This document shows positions 42,631 to 50,282 of a stretch of DNA of 64,000 nt, in pieces; the first letter of the stretch is position 1, and each line of letters begins with the position of its first letter. This DNA comes from Anaerolineales bacterium (GTDB lineage Bacteria > Chloroflexota > Anaerolineae > 4572-78 > J111): positions 62,001 through 126,000 of the forward strand of contig JACKAT010000001.1 of assembly GCA_020634935.1 (NCBI GenBank), read 5' to 3'. The notes beneath the pieces are model-generated. The model was not told where the DNA came from and ran no database searches. It was given only the letters and a program-made list of their open reading frames with translations. The translations under genes and the position numbers were made by a program.

Positions 42631-42697
42631 CCTCTCGTCGTAGTAACAGCTTCCGCCGTCGGAAGAAACCCTGCTAAAGCGTTACTACAACGAGAGG
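42631..42697. terminator. Long two-part hairpin between convergent genes
   Basis: CCTCTCGTCGTAGTAACAGC (from 42631) pairs, with two mismatches, with GCGTTACTACAACGAGAGG (to 42697). A second small palindrome CTTCCG-ccgt-CGGAAG lies inside. It sits between the receiver gene and the SHOCT-like gene and may terminate both transcripts or be a mobile palindrome. Confidence 0.55.
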
Positions 42698-42723
42698 TCA
42701 TTGTATGTGTCTACCCTCAATCG

Positions 42724-43365
42724 TTACTTTTTAGACGAAACCACTTTCAAATCACTCGCTTTGACGAGGCCATGTTGGCTGGTGAAAGTTACCGAGCGCG
42801 TGTCCGATTGCTGCTGACTCACGCCGCTGATCTGGTGGTCGCCGGTGTCATAAACCGTTACCTGCCCATCAATATCTACCACCAGTCGCCGCGCCGAGGC
42901 GAAATAGGCGTAGCGCATATTATTTTGTGCGCCGGAACTGTTGGGTGATCCCAACTTGGCCGGCCACCAGGCCGCGGATGACATCGCTTGGAACGTGGGC
43001 ATCGAGCCAACCGAGGCCGGCGGCTTGGTTTTTTTCTGTTTCGCGCCGGACGAGGCGGTTTTGCCGGTCGATTGCTGCTGGCTTTGGCCCGATGGGGCGA
43101 CTGTCTCGACGGGGGCGGGTTGGGCCGCCAGCATGGCCGCTAATTCGGCGCAGAGGCCGTTGACCGTGGCTTTGAGACCGTCGTTGAACATATCGCCGAT
43201 CATCGTCATGCCGCCTTGCATCCACTGGCCGGAGCCGCCCAGGTCGGGATGGCTGAATTGAGCCATCGTTAGATTCCCTCGGAGGAGGGCTGCGCTTAGC
43301 GCCGTCACCGCTTCGGGGCTGACGTTATATTTTTTAGCTAGTTTGTTGATATCCTTCTTATTCAT
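42724..43365 (-). CDS. SHOCT-like domain hypothetical protein
   Basis: This 213-aa protein has a short helical N-terminal domain (MNKKDINKLAKKYNVSPEAV, then LLRGNLTMAQFSHPDLGGSGQWMQGGMTMIGDMF), like proteins annotated with a SHOCT domain. A Gln/Ser/Lys-rich linker (about 90-125) follows. The C-terminal part (RYAYFASARRLVVDIDGQVTVYDTGDHQISGV) is beta-rich. The function is unknown; it may bind membranes or nucleic acid. It is 23 bases after the PhzF gene on the same strand. Confidence 0.6.
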   Translation of the reverse strand: MNKKDINKLAKKYNVSPEAVTALSAALLRGNLTMAQFSHPDLGGSGQWMQGGMTMIGDMFNDGLKATVNGLCAELAAMLAAQPAPVETVAPSGQSQQQSTGKTASSGAKQKKTKPPASVGSMPTFQAMSSAAWWPAKLGSPNSSGAQNNMRYAYFASARRLVVDIDGQVTVYDTGDHQISGVSQQQSDTRSVTFTSQHGLVKASDLKVVSSKK

Positions 43366-43388
43366 TCTCTCATTTCCTTCAGGTGAAC

Positions 43389-44270
43389 TTAAACTAATTG
43401 ACCTTCCGCTGTCAGCACAACCCCGCCTCCGACAAAGACATCAATGTGATCATCATGCGCCTGAGCTTTTAATTTCAGCAGCGACGGCCGTCTGATTTCG
43501 TACCCTTGCTCTACGCGCACGTCAATGTCATCGCTGCCAAAGTAGCGATGCTTAACCAGATAGCCGGCCAGACAGCCGTTGGCGCTGCCCGTGGCCGGGT
43601 CTTCGGCGACACTGTAATAGGGGGAGAACATGCGAGCGTTGAGACGGTTTTCGGTCTGATACGTTTCAGCGCAGAAAACAAAGACGGCCCTGGCTCGCTG
43701 GGAGGTTTTAATTAGCTGCTCAAACCGGTCGAGATTGACGCGGCAGCGTTTTGTTGCCGACAGAGATTGTAGCGGGACAATGATAAATGGCAAACCAGTC
43801 GAAACATCTTGAATGGGAAACCGCGGATCGATATCCTCGATGTTGAGATTGAGTACGGCGGCCAGCGTGTCCGGGGTGAAGGTTTCGCCAAAATCTGGCG
43901 GGCGCTGATGCATCCATAACTCGCTGGGCTGCTGGTCTTGATAGCTAAATGTGACCGGAATCTGGCCAACTTTTAGATTGAGAATGACCTTTTCAATCGG
44001 GGATTGAATGATTTTTTGTTGAATAATAAAGGCCGTACCTAAGGTGGGGTGTCCGGCAAACGGTATCTCTTCGGCGGGGGTAAAAATTCGCACATCATAC
44101 CCCCCGTCGCGGGAGGCATCGCCCAGAATGAACGTCGTCTCAGAGTAGTTCATCTCCAAGGCAATGGCTTGCATTGTTTCTGTGGTGAGGCTGGCCGCCT
44201 CACGGATTACGGCCAGTTGATTTCCAGCATATTTTTTTTCGGTAAAAACATCGACAATATAGAATTGCAT
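43389..44270 (-). CDS. PhzF family isomerase-like protein
   Basis: This 293-aa protein has a diaminopimelate epimerase-like double fold. The N-terminal VDVFTEKKYAGNQLAVI, the catalytic Glu in MNYSETTFIL, EIPFAGHPTLGTAF and EDPATGSANGCLAGYLV are typical of PhzF proteins. True PhzF acts in phenazine synthesis, but most relatives have unknown substrates, and no phenazine genes are here. GGAGGGC lies before ATG 44270. Confidence 0.88.
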   Translation of the reverse strand: MQFYIVDVFTEKKYAGNQLAVIREAASLTTETMQAIALEMNYSETTFILGDASRDGGYDVRIFTPAEEIPFAGHPTLGTAFIIQQKIIQSPIEKVILNLKVGQIPVTFSYQDQQPSELWMHQRPPDFGETFTPDTLAAVLNLNIEDIDPRFPIQDVSTGLPFIIVPLQSLSATKRCRVNLDRFEQLIKTSQRARAVFVFCAETYQTENRLNARMFSPYYSVAEDPATGSANGCLAGYLVKHRYFGSDDIDVRVEQGYEIRRPSLLKLKAQAHDDHIDVFVGGGVVLTAEGQLV

Positions 44271-44342
44271 AAAGCCCTCCTGTTTTTACCTATTCTAATA
44301 TGCCAGACCGGCAGCGGCAACGACCAATTAGAGTCGATTGGG

Positions 44343-45764
44343 TCAAGCCAATTTAAGCGGTTGGTAATCTTTTGTGTTCCAATCATAGCAGGCCACCACT
44401 TGATCGCCCTCTTTCTGGTAAAAGCGGTCGATGCCCGCCCCCAGCATTTGGTGAACCCAGAACGCTACCGGGATATCCTGGGCTTCGATCATCTTGACCG
44501 TTTCAGCCACGCCGAGCATATCCCACAGCTCAAATGGGCCGGTCTGATAGGCAAACCCCCAGCGCATCGTGTCATCGATACTTTTCAGCGAATAAGCAAT
44601 ATCCGGAGCGCAGGACGCCGCGTAGGCGAACTCGAAACTGAGTAACGCCCGCACTAACTGGGCTCCTCGATCCTGCTGCCCCGAATCACCCAGCAGCAGC
44701 GACAACCGTTGACCCAGATTACCGATCGCTTGCACCGCCTCAACTGCCGCGAAGGCCGGTTCCACCGGCGAACTGTAGGCTAACGCCTCCGACTGAAGGG
44801 TCAGACATAGGCGGTCGCCAGTGTCAGGGTCTTTTTTGTAAAACCCTTGCCCGCTCTTATTCCCCAACCAGCGGCGTTCTAGCAATTTGTCGAACAATCG
44901 ATTGAGTTTGGTGTCTCGCAGAATAATATTATAAGGATCATCGGGAATCAGCTCTACCAGATTACGAGTCATATGCGTCACAATATCGATCCCGATCAGG
45001 TCGAGCAGCCGGAAGGTTGCCGTTTTAGGCCGGCCTAGCAGCGGCCCGGTCACCGCATCGACCTCCGTTATAGTGTAGCCATGCTCCAGGGCGTGGCCGA
45101 CAACAAAGCTGTAGTTAAAAGAATACAGCCGGTTGCCGATGAAATTGGGGGTGTCTCGGCAGTAAACGATGCCTTTTTGCAGAGTTGTCTCGGCGAATTG
45201 GGCTACCGTTTGGGTCACTTCAGTATTAGTGGCAGCCGTGGCGATGACCTCCAACAGTTTCAGATAACGCGGGGGGTTAAAAAAGTGCGTGCCTAAAAAA
45301 TGCTGTTTGAAATTGAGGCTGCGGCCCTCAGCAATGGCTGCCATCGGCAGGCCGGAGCTGTTGCTGGTGACATAGCTGTCAGGTCGGCGCACAGTCTCGA
45401 TCTGGGCCATCAAGGCCTGTTTGGGCGGGAGTTGCTCGATAATGGCTTCGATGATCCAGTCAGTGTCAGCCAATTTGGCTAAATCATCCTCTACATTGCC
45501 GATGGTTATGCGCTGTTCGGCCGCTTGATCGACGAAAGCGGCGGGTTTGGCCCGACAAGCTCGCTCAAACCCGGCCTGCGCCAGCCGATTGCGCACCGCC
45601 GTATCACTCAACGTCAGCCCGCTGCTCTCTTCCTCTGGAGTAAGCTGCTGCGGCGCCACATCGAGCAGCAGCACCGATAGGCCCACATTAGCCAGCAGCG
45701 CCGCAATCGCTGCGCCCATAGTGCCGGCTCCAATCACCGCTGCGGATTTAATTGTACGAGTCAT
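44343..45764 (-). CDS. 3-Hydroxyacyl-CoA dehydrogenase
   Basis: This 473-aa NAD-dependent enzyme of beta-oxidation has a Rossmann start VIGAGTMGAAIAALLANVG, then HFFNPPRYLKLLEVI and YCRDTPNFIGNRLYSF at the end of the NAD domain. The C-terminal part contains two dehydrogenase C-domains. The hydratase part seen in FadB/FadN-type fusions is absent. The frame is open to 45809, but GGGGCGAATT before ATG 45764 marks the start. It follows an acyl-CoA dehydrogenase gene on the same strand, so both probably belong to acyl-CoA breakdown. Confidence 0.87.
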   Translation of the reverse strand: MTRTIKSAAVIGAGTMGAAIAALLANVGLSVLLLDVAPQQLTPEEESSGLTLSDTAVRNRLAQAGFERACRAKPAAFVDQAAEQRITIGNVEDDLAKLADTDWIIEAIIEQLPPKQALMAQIETVRRPDSYVTSNSSGLPMAAIAEGRSLNFKQHFLGTHFFNPPRYLKLLEVIATAATNTEVTQTVAQFAETTLQKGIVYCRDTPNFIGNRLYSFNYSFVVGHALEHGYTITEVDAVTGPLLGRPKTATFRLLDLIGIDIVTHMTRNLVELIPDDPYNIILRDTKLNRLFDKLLERRWLGNKSGQGFYKKDPDTGDRLCLTLQSEALAYSSPVEPAFAAVEAVQAIGNLGQRLSLLLGDSGQQDRGAQLVRALLSFEFAYAASCAPDIAYSLKSIDDTMRWGFAYQTGPFELWDMLGVAETVKMIEAQDIPVAFWVHQMLGAGIDRFYQKEGDQVVACYDWNTKDYQPLKLA

Positions 45765-45798
45765 AATTCGCCCCTTTTGAAAATAAAAAACTGAGATC

Positions 45799-45849
45799 TG
45801 GAGCGTCAAAGTTTACTTTGACTTTGACAAAGCTTGCTTTGTCGCTCCG
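45799..45849. repeat. TGGAGC palindromic element, copy 6
   Basis: TGGAGCGTCAAAGTTTACTT at the left and GACAAAGCTTGCTTTGTCGC plus TCC at the right, close to copy 4 but with a shorter middle. A TTTCATTTCCGGCGTTATCC word with an ATCCTATAGGA palindrome follows, similar to the one near 10870. Confidence 0.72.
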
Positions 45850-45926
45850 ATAGGTTTTCATTTCCGGCGTTATCCTATAGGAACTATCAAATAACTTCCT
45901 TTAATAATCCTAATCTCCCTACCCCT

Positions 45927-47099
45927 TTATACAATCGCATTCAGCCCGGTAATTTCTCGACCGGCAATCAGCAGGTTGATATCGGCCGTGCCTTCGTAGG
46001 AGTAGATGGCTTCGGCATCGGTGAAGAGGCGGGCAACGTGGTAGTCGAGCAAAATGCCGTTGCCGCCCAGCACTTCCCGGCCCAGTTGGGCCACTCGCCG
46101 GGCTTTGGTGGTGGCGCTGTATTTGGCCAGGGCGACCTGGCCGATAGTCAATTCACCGGCCTCCATCAGTTGGGCCAGATGGTAGCCAAAGAATTGCAGA
46201 TGGCTCACCTCGGCTGCCATTTCGACCAGTTTTTGCTGCACCAGTTGAAAACCGGCAATGGGGCGACCAAACTGCTCGCGTTCTTTGGTGAATTTGAGAG
46301 CTTGCTCAAAACAACCGGCCGCCAGCCCGATCGCTTCCCAGGCCACGCCGTAGCGCGAGTAGGTCAGAATTTTGGTGATGTCTTTGAAAGCGGTGCAGCC
46401 TTCCAGCCGGTTTTCAGCCGGCACCCGCACGTTTTCCAACGTGATGTGAGCGTTAGGCACGGCTCGTTTGCCGATTTTGTTGGGGATGTCGGTGATATGG
46501 ACGCCGGGCAGTTGGTTGGGATTTTCTAACACAAAGCCGCCAAAACCGCCGGCCTCATCTCTGGCCCAGATGATGAGCAGATCAGCGAATGAGGCATTGC
46601 CGATCCAGCGTTTGGCCCCATTGAGGATATAGTCGTTCCCATCGCGGCGAGCGGTGGTCAACAAGTGAGAGGCATCCGATCCGCGCTCCGGCTCGGTTAA
46701 GCCAAACGCCCCGATTTTTTCCATACGGACCATCGCTGGCAGCCAGCGTTGACGCTGTTCAGCCGACCCAAGGTAGCCGATTGTGCCCATAGCCAGACTG
46801 GAATGTACGATAAAGATGGTCGAAATCGAACCATCGCCGCGAGACAGTTCGTACTGAACCAGACCATAGGCTAGGCTGTCGAGACCGGCGCAGCCATAAC
46901 CATTGACCGTTCCGCCAATTATCGGCAGCTCTTTGATGGCCATAAAAATTTCGCGGGGGTATTCGGCTCGTTCCCAGAAGGGATTAATATTCGGTACGAC
47001 GATGTTGTCTACATAAGCGCGTATCTGCCGGCACAGCGCTCGTTGTTGGTCTGTGAGCAGTTGCTCGAATTGGAATAGGTCAAACCCCGTTGTCCCCAT
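45927..47099 (-). CDS. Acyl-CoA dehydrogenase (glutaryl-CoA dehydrogenase-like)
   Basis: This 390-aa FAD enzyme oxidises an acyl-CoA. AFGLTEPERGSDASHL, the FAD/substrate segment WIGNASFADLLIIWAR, FGRPIAGFQLVQQKL and the C-terminal AEAIYSYEGTADINLLIAGREITG are family motifs. The last is close to glutaryl-CoA dehydrogenases, where the base is the Glu in YEGT. GGAGG lies just before ATG 47099. It is first in a possible operon with the 3-hydroxyacyl-CoA dehydrogenase gene. Confidence 0.85.
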   Translation of the reverse strand: MGTTGFDLFQFEQLLTDQQRALCRQIRAYVDNIVVPNINPFWERAEYPREIFMAIKELPIIGGTVNGYGCAGLDSLAYGLVQYELSRGDGSISTIFIVHSSLAMGTIGYLGSAEQRQRWLPAMVRMEKIGAFGLTEPERGSDASHLLTTARRDGNDYILNGAKRWIGNASFADLLIIWARDEAGGFGGFVLENPNQLPGVHITDIPNKIGKRAVPNAHITLENVRVPAENRLEGCTAFKDITKILTYSRYGVAWEAIGLAAGCFEQALKFTKEREQFGRPIAGFQLVQQKLVEMAAEVSHLQFFGYHLAQLMEAGELTIGQVALAKYSATTKARRVAQLGREVLGGNGILLDYHVARLFTDAEAIYSYEGTADINLLIAGREITGLNAIV

Positions 47100-47400
47100 G
47101 ATTCCTCCGGGTTTATTTGATTGCCACCAATTGTTACCGATGCATTTACAGCGGGGAGTAAGAAATAAGGAGTGGAGATTAAGGACAATCTCAGCTAAGC
47201 CTACTTCTATCCTCGTCGTACTCAGTCAAGAGAGGGTGATTTTCTAGAGGTCAACTAGAAAGGTAACAAGTTGGGTTGCTTAACATTATAATAGTTACTT
47301 TTAAAAGCCTGTCAAAAGAAGATGTCTTGGTAAAGGTGGAGAAGTCCGAGTTGTTACGGCTCGGACTTCTCCAGGATCCAATTAAGCGTTCCTTCGTCGT
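47100..47400. other. Intergenic region with a terminator-like hairpin
   Basis: It carries the perfect hairpin at 47338-47372 and a GGAGTAAG-like simple-repeat stretch at about 47155-47190. A leader or promoter for the acyl-CoA dehydrogenase gene must lie here, but none was defined. Confidence 0.45.
47338..47372. terminator. Perfect 13-bp hairpin at the end of the metal ATPase gene
   Basis: GGAGAAGTCCGAG and CTCGGACTTCTCC are exact complements around a 9-base loop, 28 bases past the ATPase stop codon. The minus-strand bases that follow are not a T-run, so it may be a weak terminator or an RNA-protecting stem. Confidence 0.6.
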
Positions 47401-49902
47401 TTACCCCACCGGTTGTGGCTGAGCAGCCGGCCTTTCAACTCCAGCAACAAGAGGCGATCGACGTTTAAACATCAGCAGCCGCAGCCCATTCAATGAGACC
47501 AGCACCGTGCCACCCTCGTGGCCGATTACCGCCAGCGGCAGGGCGAGGCCGCCGGTGAAAATGGCGATGAGCATCACCACGATCGCCGCCATAGCAAAGC
47601 CTAGATTCGTGATCAGCGTTTTACGCGTTTGCCGGCTGAGGGCGATGGCGTAAGCAATATTACTTAAATCATCTGACATCAAGACGACGTCGGCAGTTTC
47701 CAGAGCCACATCGGTTCCGGCTGCGCCCATGGCCAACCCGATGGTCGCGCTAGCCAGCGCCGGCGCATCATTCACCCCATCCCCAACCATCGCCACCGAG
47801 CCGAATTTTGCTTCAAGCTCTTTAACAATCCGAACTTTATCTTCCGGCATCAAGTTGGCGTAGTAGTGATCGACGCCGGTTTGGGCGGCAATGGCTTGGG
47901 CCACTCGCTCATTATCGCCGGTGAGCATGATGATCTGTTCGATGCCCAGCGACTTCAGGTCGGCGACCACGGCGGCGGCTTCGGCCCGGACTCGGTCGGC
48001 AAAAGCAATGATACCCAATAGACCGGCTGTCTGCCCATCACCGGCCACTTGGCCGACCACAATCGCCGTTTTGCCTTCGGCCGTTAGCCGATCCACCTCG
48101 GCCGTGGCTTCGGTCAGTCCATCGGTTTTGAAATCGGCAAAGTAGCGCAAGTTGCCGACGCGAATATCCCGGCCGTCAACCTGGCCCCGAGCGCCTTGAC
48201 CGGTAGCCGCTTCAAAGGCCAACGCCTCGGATAGCGCCAGATTACGGTCGGCAGCCGCGGCCACCGTGGCCCGGCCTAAGGCGTGTTCCGATTTCGACTC
48301 AACCGCCGCAGCCAGCGCCAATAGTTCATTTTCCGTCAGTCCGAACGCTGTCCCGCCGATGAGTTTGACATCGGTCACTTGGGGTTTACCTTCAGTCAGT
48401 GTCCCGGTTTTATCAAAAGCGATAACTTTAATCTCAGCCGCCTTCTCCACATAGACGCCGCCTTTGAACAGCACGCCGCGTCGCGCTCCTGCGCCAATGG
48501 CCGATAAAATCGAAGCCGGAGTACTGATGATGAGCGCACAAGGCGAAGCAGCCACCATCACCGTCATCGCCCGATAAAAAGCGCTGTCGAACGCCTCGCC
48601 CCAAAAGAGAACTGGCACAGCGGCCACAAGCATAGTGAAGATAATCACGCCGGTAGCGTAGTATTGTTCGGCTGTGTCCAGAAAGCGTTGAGTCTTCGCT
48701 TTTTCGCTTTGCGCTTCTTCAACCATTTTAATCAACCGAGCCAGGGTCGAGTCCTTGGCCAGTTTGGTGACTTCCGCTTCCAGACTGCCATTTTTGTTGA
48801 TGGTTCCGGCCAGGATCGTATCGCCAACTTTCTTAGCCACGGGCATCGATTCGCCGGTCAGGGAGGCCTGATCCACCGAGCTTTCGCCGTCGATAACGTG
48901 GCCGTCCAACGGGATACGGTCGCCGGGTTTAATCACAAACCGGTCGCCCAGTGTGACCTGTTCGACGGGAACCGTCACCAACTCCGCTCCTCGCCGAATG
49001 AGGGCCTGATTGGGGCGCAGCTTCATCAAGGCTTTGATGGCGTTGCGAGTCCGGTCCATCGCGTAATCTTGCAGCACGTTGGACAGCGAGAAGAGAAACA
49101 GCAGCAACGCCCCCTCAAACGGCGCGCCGACGGCTGCCGCTCCCAACGCCGCCAGCACCATCAGCAGGTCAACATCAATCGTTCGCTCACGCAGCGACTC
49201 GAGACCACCTTTAACTCCAAACACGCCGCCGGTAACATAGGCCATAACATAAAGCGTCACTGCTATCGCCGGGGCTAACGTGAGATAGTTGGCCAGCCAG
49301 GCCGCCAGCATGGCGATCAAGGTGATCGCCGTGAAGATGGCTTCCAGATGCTGCCAGGCCGGCCATCGTTTGAGTTGTTGCCACCAACCTGCCGATTCCG
49401 TCAGTTTTGTTTCGACGAACGGCAGCTCAACGGTAGACGGTTTTACCTGGACGCCGAGTTGTTTGATGTGATGCAGTAATTGGTCCGCGGATGTCTGTCC
49501 GCGATCATAGGTCAGGCTCAAAACCCCACTACGATAGCTGGCTGAAGCTCGACAAACCCCATCCAACTTCTGGATCTTGTGCTCTAAAGCCAACGCGCAC
49601 GACTCGCAAGCCCGTCCTCCGCGTGATTTAACGTGCAGCGTACAGGTGGCCAGATGGTGTTGCAGCGCCGGCGTCATTTGCTGGGCTATCTGCTCTACAG
49701 CCGGTTCCGAAATAAGTTCAGCGTCATAGTCAATGGCCATGTGGTGGCTATCGGGATTTAATTGAACCCCCATAATACCCGGCTCGTCACAGAGAGTCTG
49801 GTTGATGATTTCCAAGCAGGGTTGGGTCTCGTCGATTGTTGGCTCCGGCCGTTCAGTTGTTTCCGGTAAATTCTTCTTAAATAAAATTGTCTTGGTCGTC
49901 AT
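47401..49902 (-). CDS. P1B-4-type heavy-metal ATPase with N-terminal HMA-like domains
   Basis: This 833-aa metal exporter has the actuator loop LTGES, metal-site motif ASPCALIIS (SPC), phosphorylation motif FDKTGTLTEG, MLTGDNERVAQ and MVGDGVNDAPAL. The SPC motif together with GHEGGT in the last helix pair marks the P1B-4 group, which exports Co, Fe, Zn or Cd depending on the member. Ahead of the core (residues about 25-140) are two ferredoxin-like segments; the second has a CESC pair. P1B-4 members often lack such metal-binding domains. GTG at 49914 is possible, but ATG at 49902 is preferred. Palindromes upstream suggest metal-dependent control. Confidence 0.87.
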   Translation of the reverse strand: MTTKTILFKKNLPETTERPEPTIDETQPCLEIINQTLCDEPGIMGVQLNPDSHHMAIDYDAELISEPAVEQIAQQMTPALQHHLATCTLHVKSRGGRACESCALALEHKIQKLDGVCRASASYRSGVLSLTYDRGQTSADQLLHHIKQLGVQVKPSTVELPFVETKLTESAGWWQQLKRWPAWQHLEAIFTAITLIAMLAAWLANYLTLAPAIAVTLYVMAYVTGGVFGVKGGLESLRERTIDVDLLMVLAALGAAAVGAPFEGALLLFLFSLSNVLQDYAMDRTRNAIKALMKLRPNQALIRRGAELVTVPVEQVTLGDRFVIKPGDRIPLDGHVIDGESSVDQASLTGESMPVAKKVGDTILAGTINKNGSLEAEVTKLAKDSTLARLIKMVEEAQSEKAKTQRFLDTAEQYYATGVIIFTMLVAAVPVLFWGEAFDSAFYRAMTVMVAASPCALIISTPASILSAIGAGARRGVLFKGGVYVEKAAEIKVIAFDKTGTLTEGKPQVTDVKLIGGTAFGLTENELLALAAAVESKSEHALGRATVAAAADRNLALSEALAFEAATGQGARGQVDGRDIRVGNLRYFADFKTDGLTEATAEVDRLTAEGKTAIVVGQVAGDGQTAGLLGIIAFADRVRAEAAAVVADLKSLGIEQIIMLTGDNERVAQAIAAQTGVDHYYANLMPEDKVRIVKELEAKFGSVAMVGDGVNDAPALASATIGLAMGAAGTDVALETADVVLMSDDLSNIAYAIALSRQTRKTLITNLGFAMAAIVVMLIAIFTGGLALPLAVIGHEGGTVLVSLNGLRLLMFKRRSPLVAGVERPAAQPQPVG

Positions 49903-49971
49903 TATATCGATCACCCATTGATGATTTGATTTGCTGATTAAATTTATTTGTAATGTATGTCAAGAATTAAA

Positions 49972-49985
49972 TTAACCTTGGTTAA
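49972..49985. promoter_or_regulatory. Palindromic operator candidate TTAACC-tt-GGTTAA
   Basis: Exact 6-bp arms with a two-base centre, about 70 bases upstream of the ATPase start codon, where a repressor could cover the promoter. Its protein is unknown; ArsR or DtxR families are possible. Confidence 0.45.
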
Positions 49986-50004
49986 GTTTTATTTTAACAA
50001 AAAT

Positions 50005-50026
50005 AAGTGGTTTGTCAAAACCACTT
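50005..50026. promoter_or_regulatory. Palindrome AAGTGGTTT-gtca-AAACCACTT
   Basis: Perfect 9-bp arms with a four-base centre, about 100 bases upstream of the ATPase start. Either an operator or an RNA hairpin in a long leader. Confidence 0.45.
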
Positions 50027-50091
50027 GTTAAGAGCTTGGTAAAGATAGAATATCAAAAAAAGGGGATGTTAGTCAACGCAAATTTGAGGTG

Positions 50092-50105
50092 TTAGGCATG
50101 CCTAA
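50092..50105. promoter_or_regulatory. Palindrome TTAGGCATGCCTAA, possible DtxR/MntR-type box
   Basis: A perfect 14-bp palindrome about 190 bases upstream of the ATPase start. The TTAGG...CCTAA half sites are those of DtxR/IdeR-like boxes, though the spacing is shorter than in the classical 19-bp box. A DtxR/MntR-family gene lies at 53304-53978. Confidence 0.45.
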
Positions 50106-50282
50106 GTGCGTTAAATTACAGTTTGTTTGATTTAGGTCTAGTCACATTTTACTTTGTCCGCGCACTTTCCTCACGCCCGAACATAGCTCGGCGATGAACT
50201 CGCCGAGTCATGTTCGGTACCCATTAATGGGTTCACCAGTTCAATCGGACTTTAGCACCACTTCTGAATAAAGTGCGATCCC

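Larger units (their letters stand above)
49903..50282. other. AT-rich control region upstream of the metal ATPase gene
   Basis: These 380 bases hold no gene but three strong palindromes (49972-49985, 50005-50026, 50092-50105). A GAACTCGCC / GGCGATGAACTCGCC-type repeat and the CGAACATAGCTCGG...CATGTTCGGTACC inverted words (50177-50221) follow before the end of the coiled-coil gene. Confidence 0.5.

Noticed and set aside
43389..44270. Phenazine biosynthesis cluster
   Set aside because: Only a PhzF-like protein is present; no other phz gene lies in the window, and most PhzF relatives are unrelated to phenazines.
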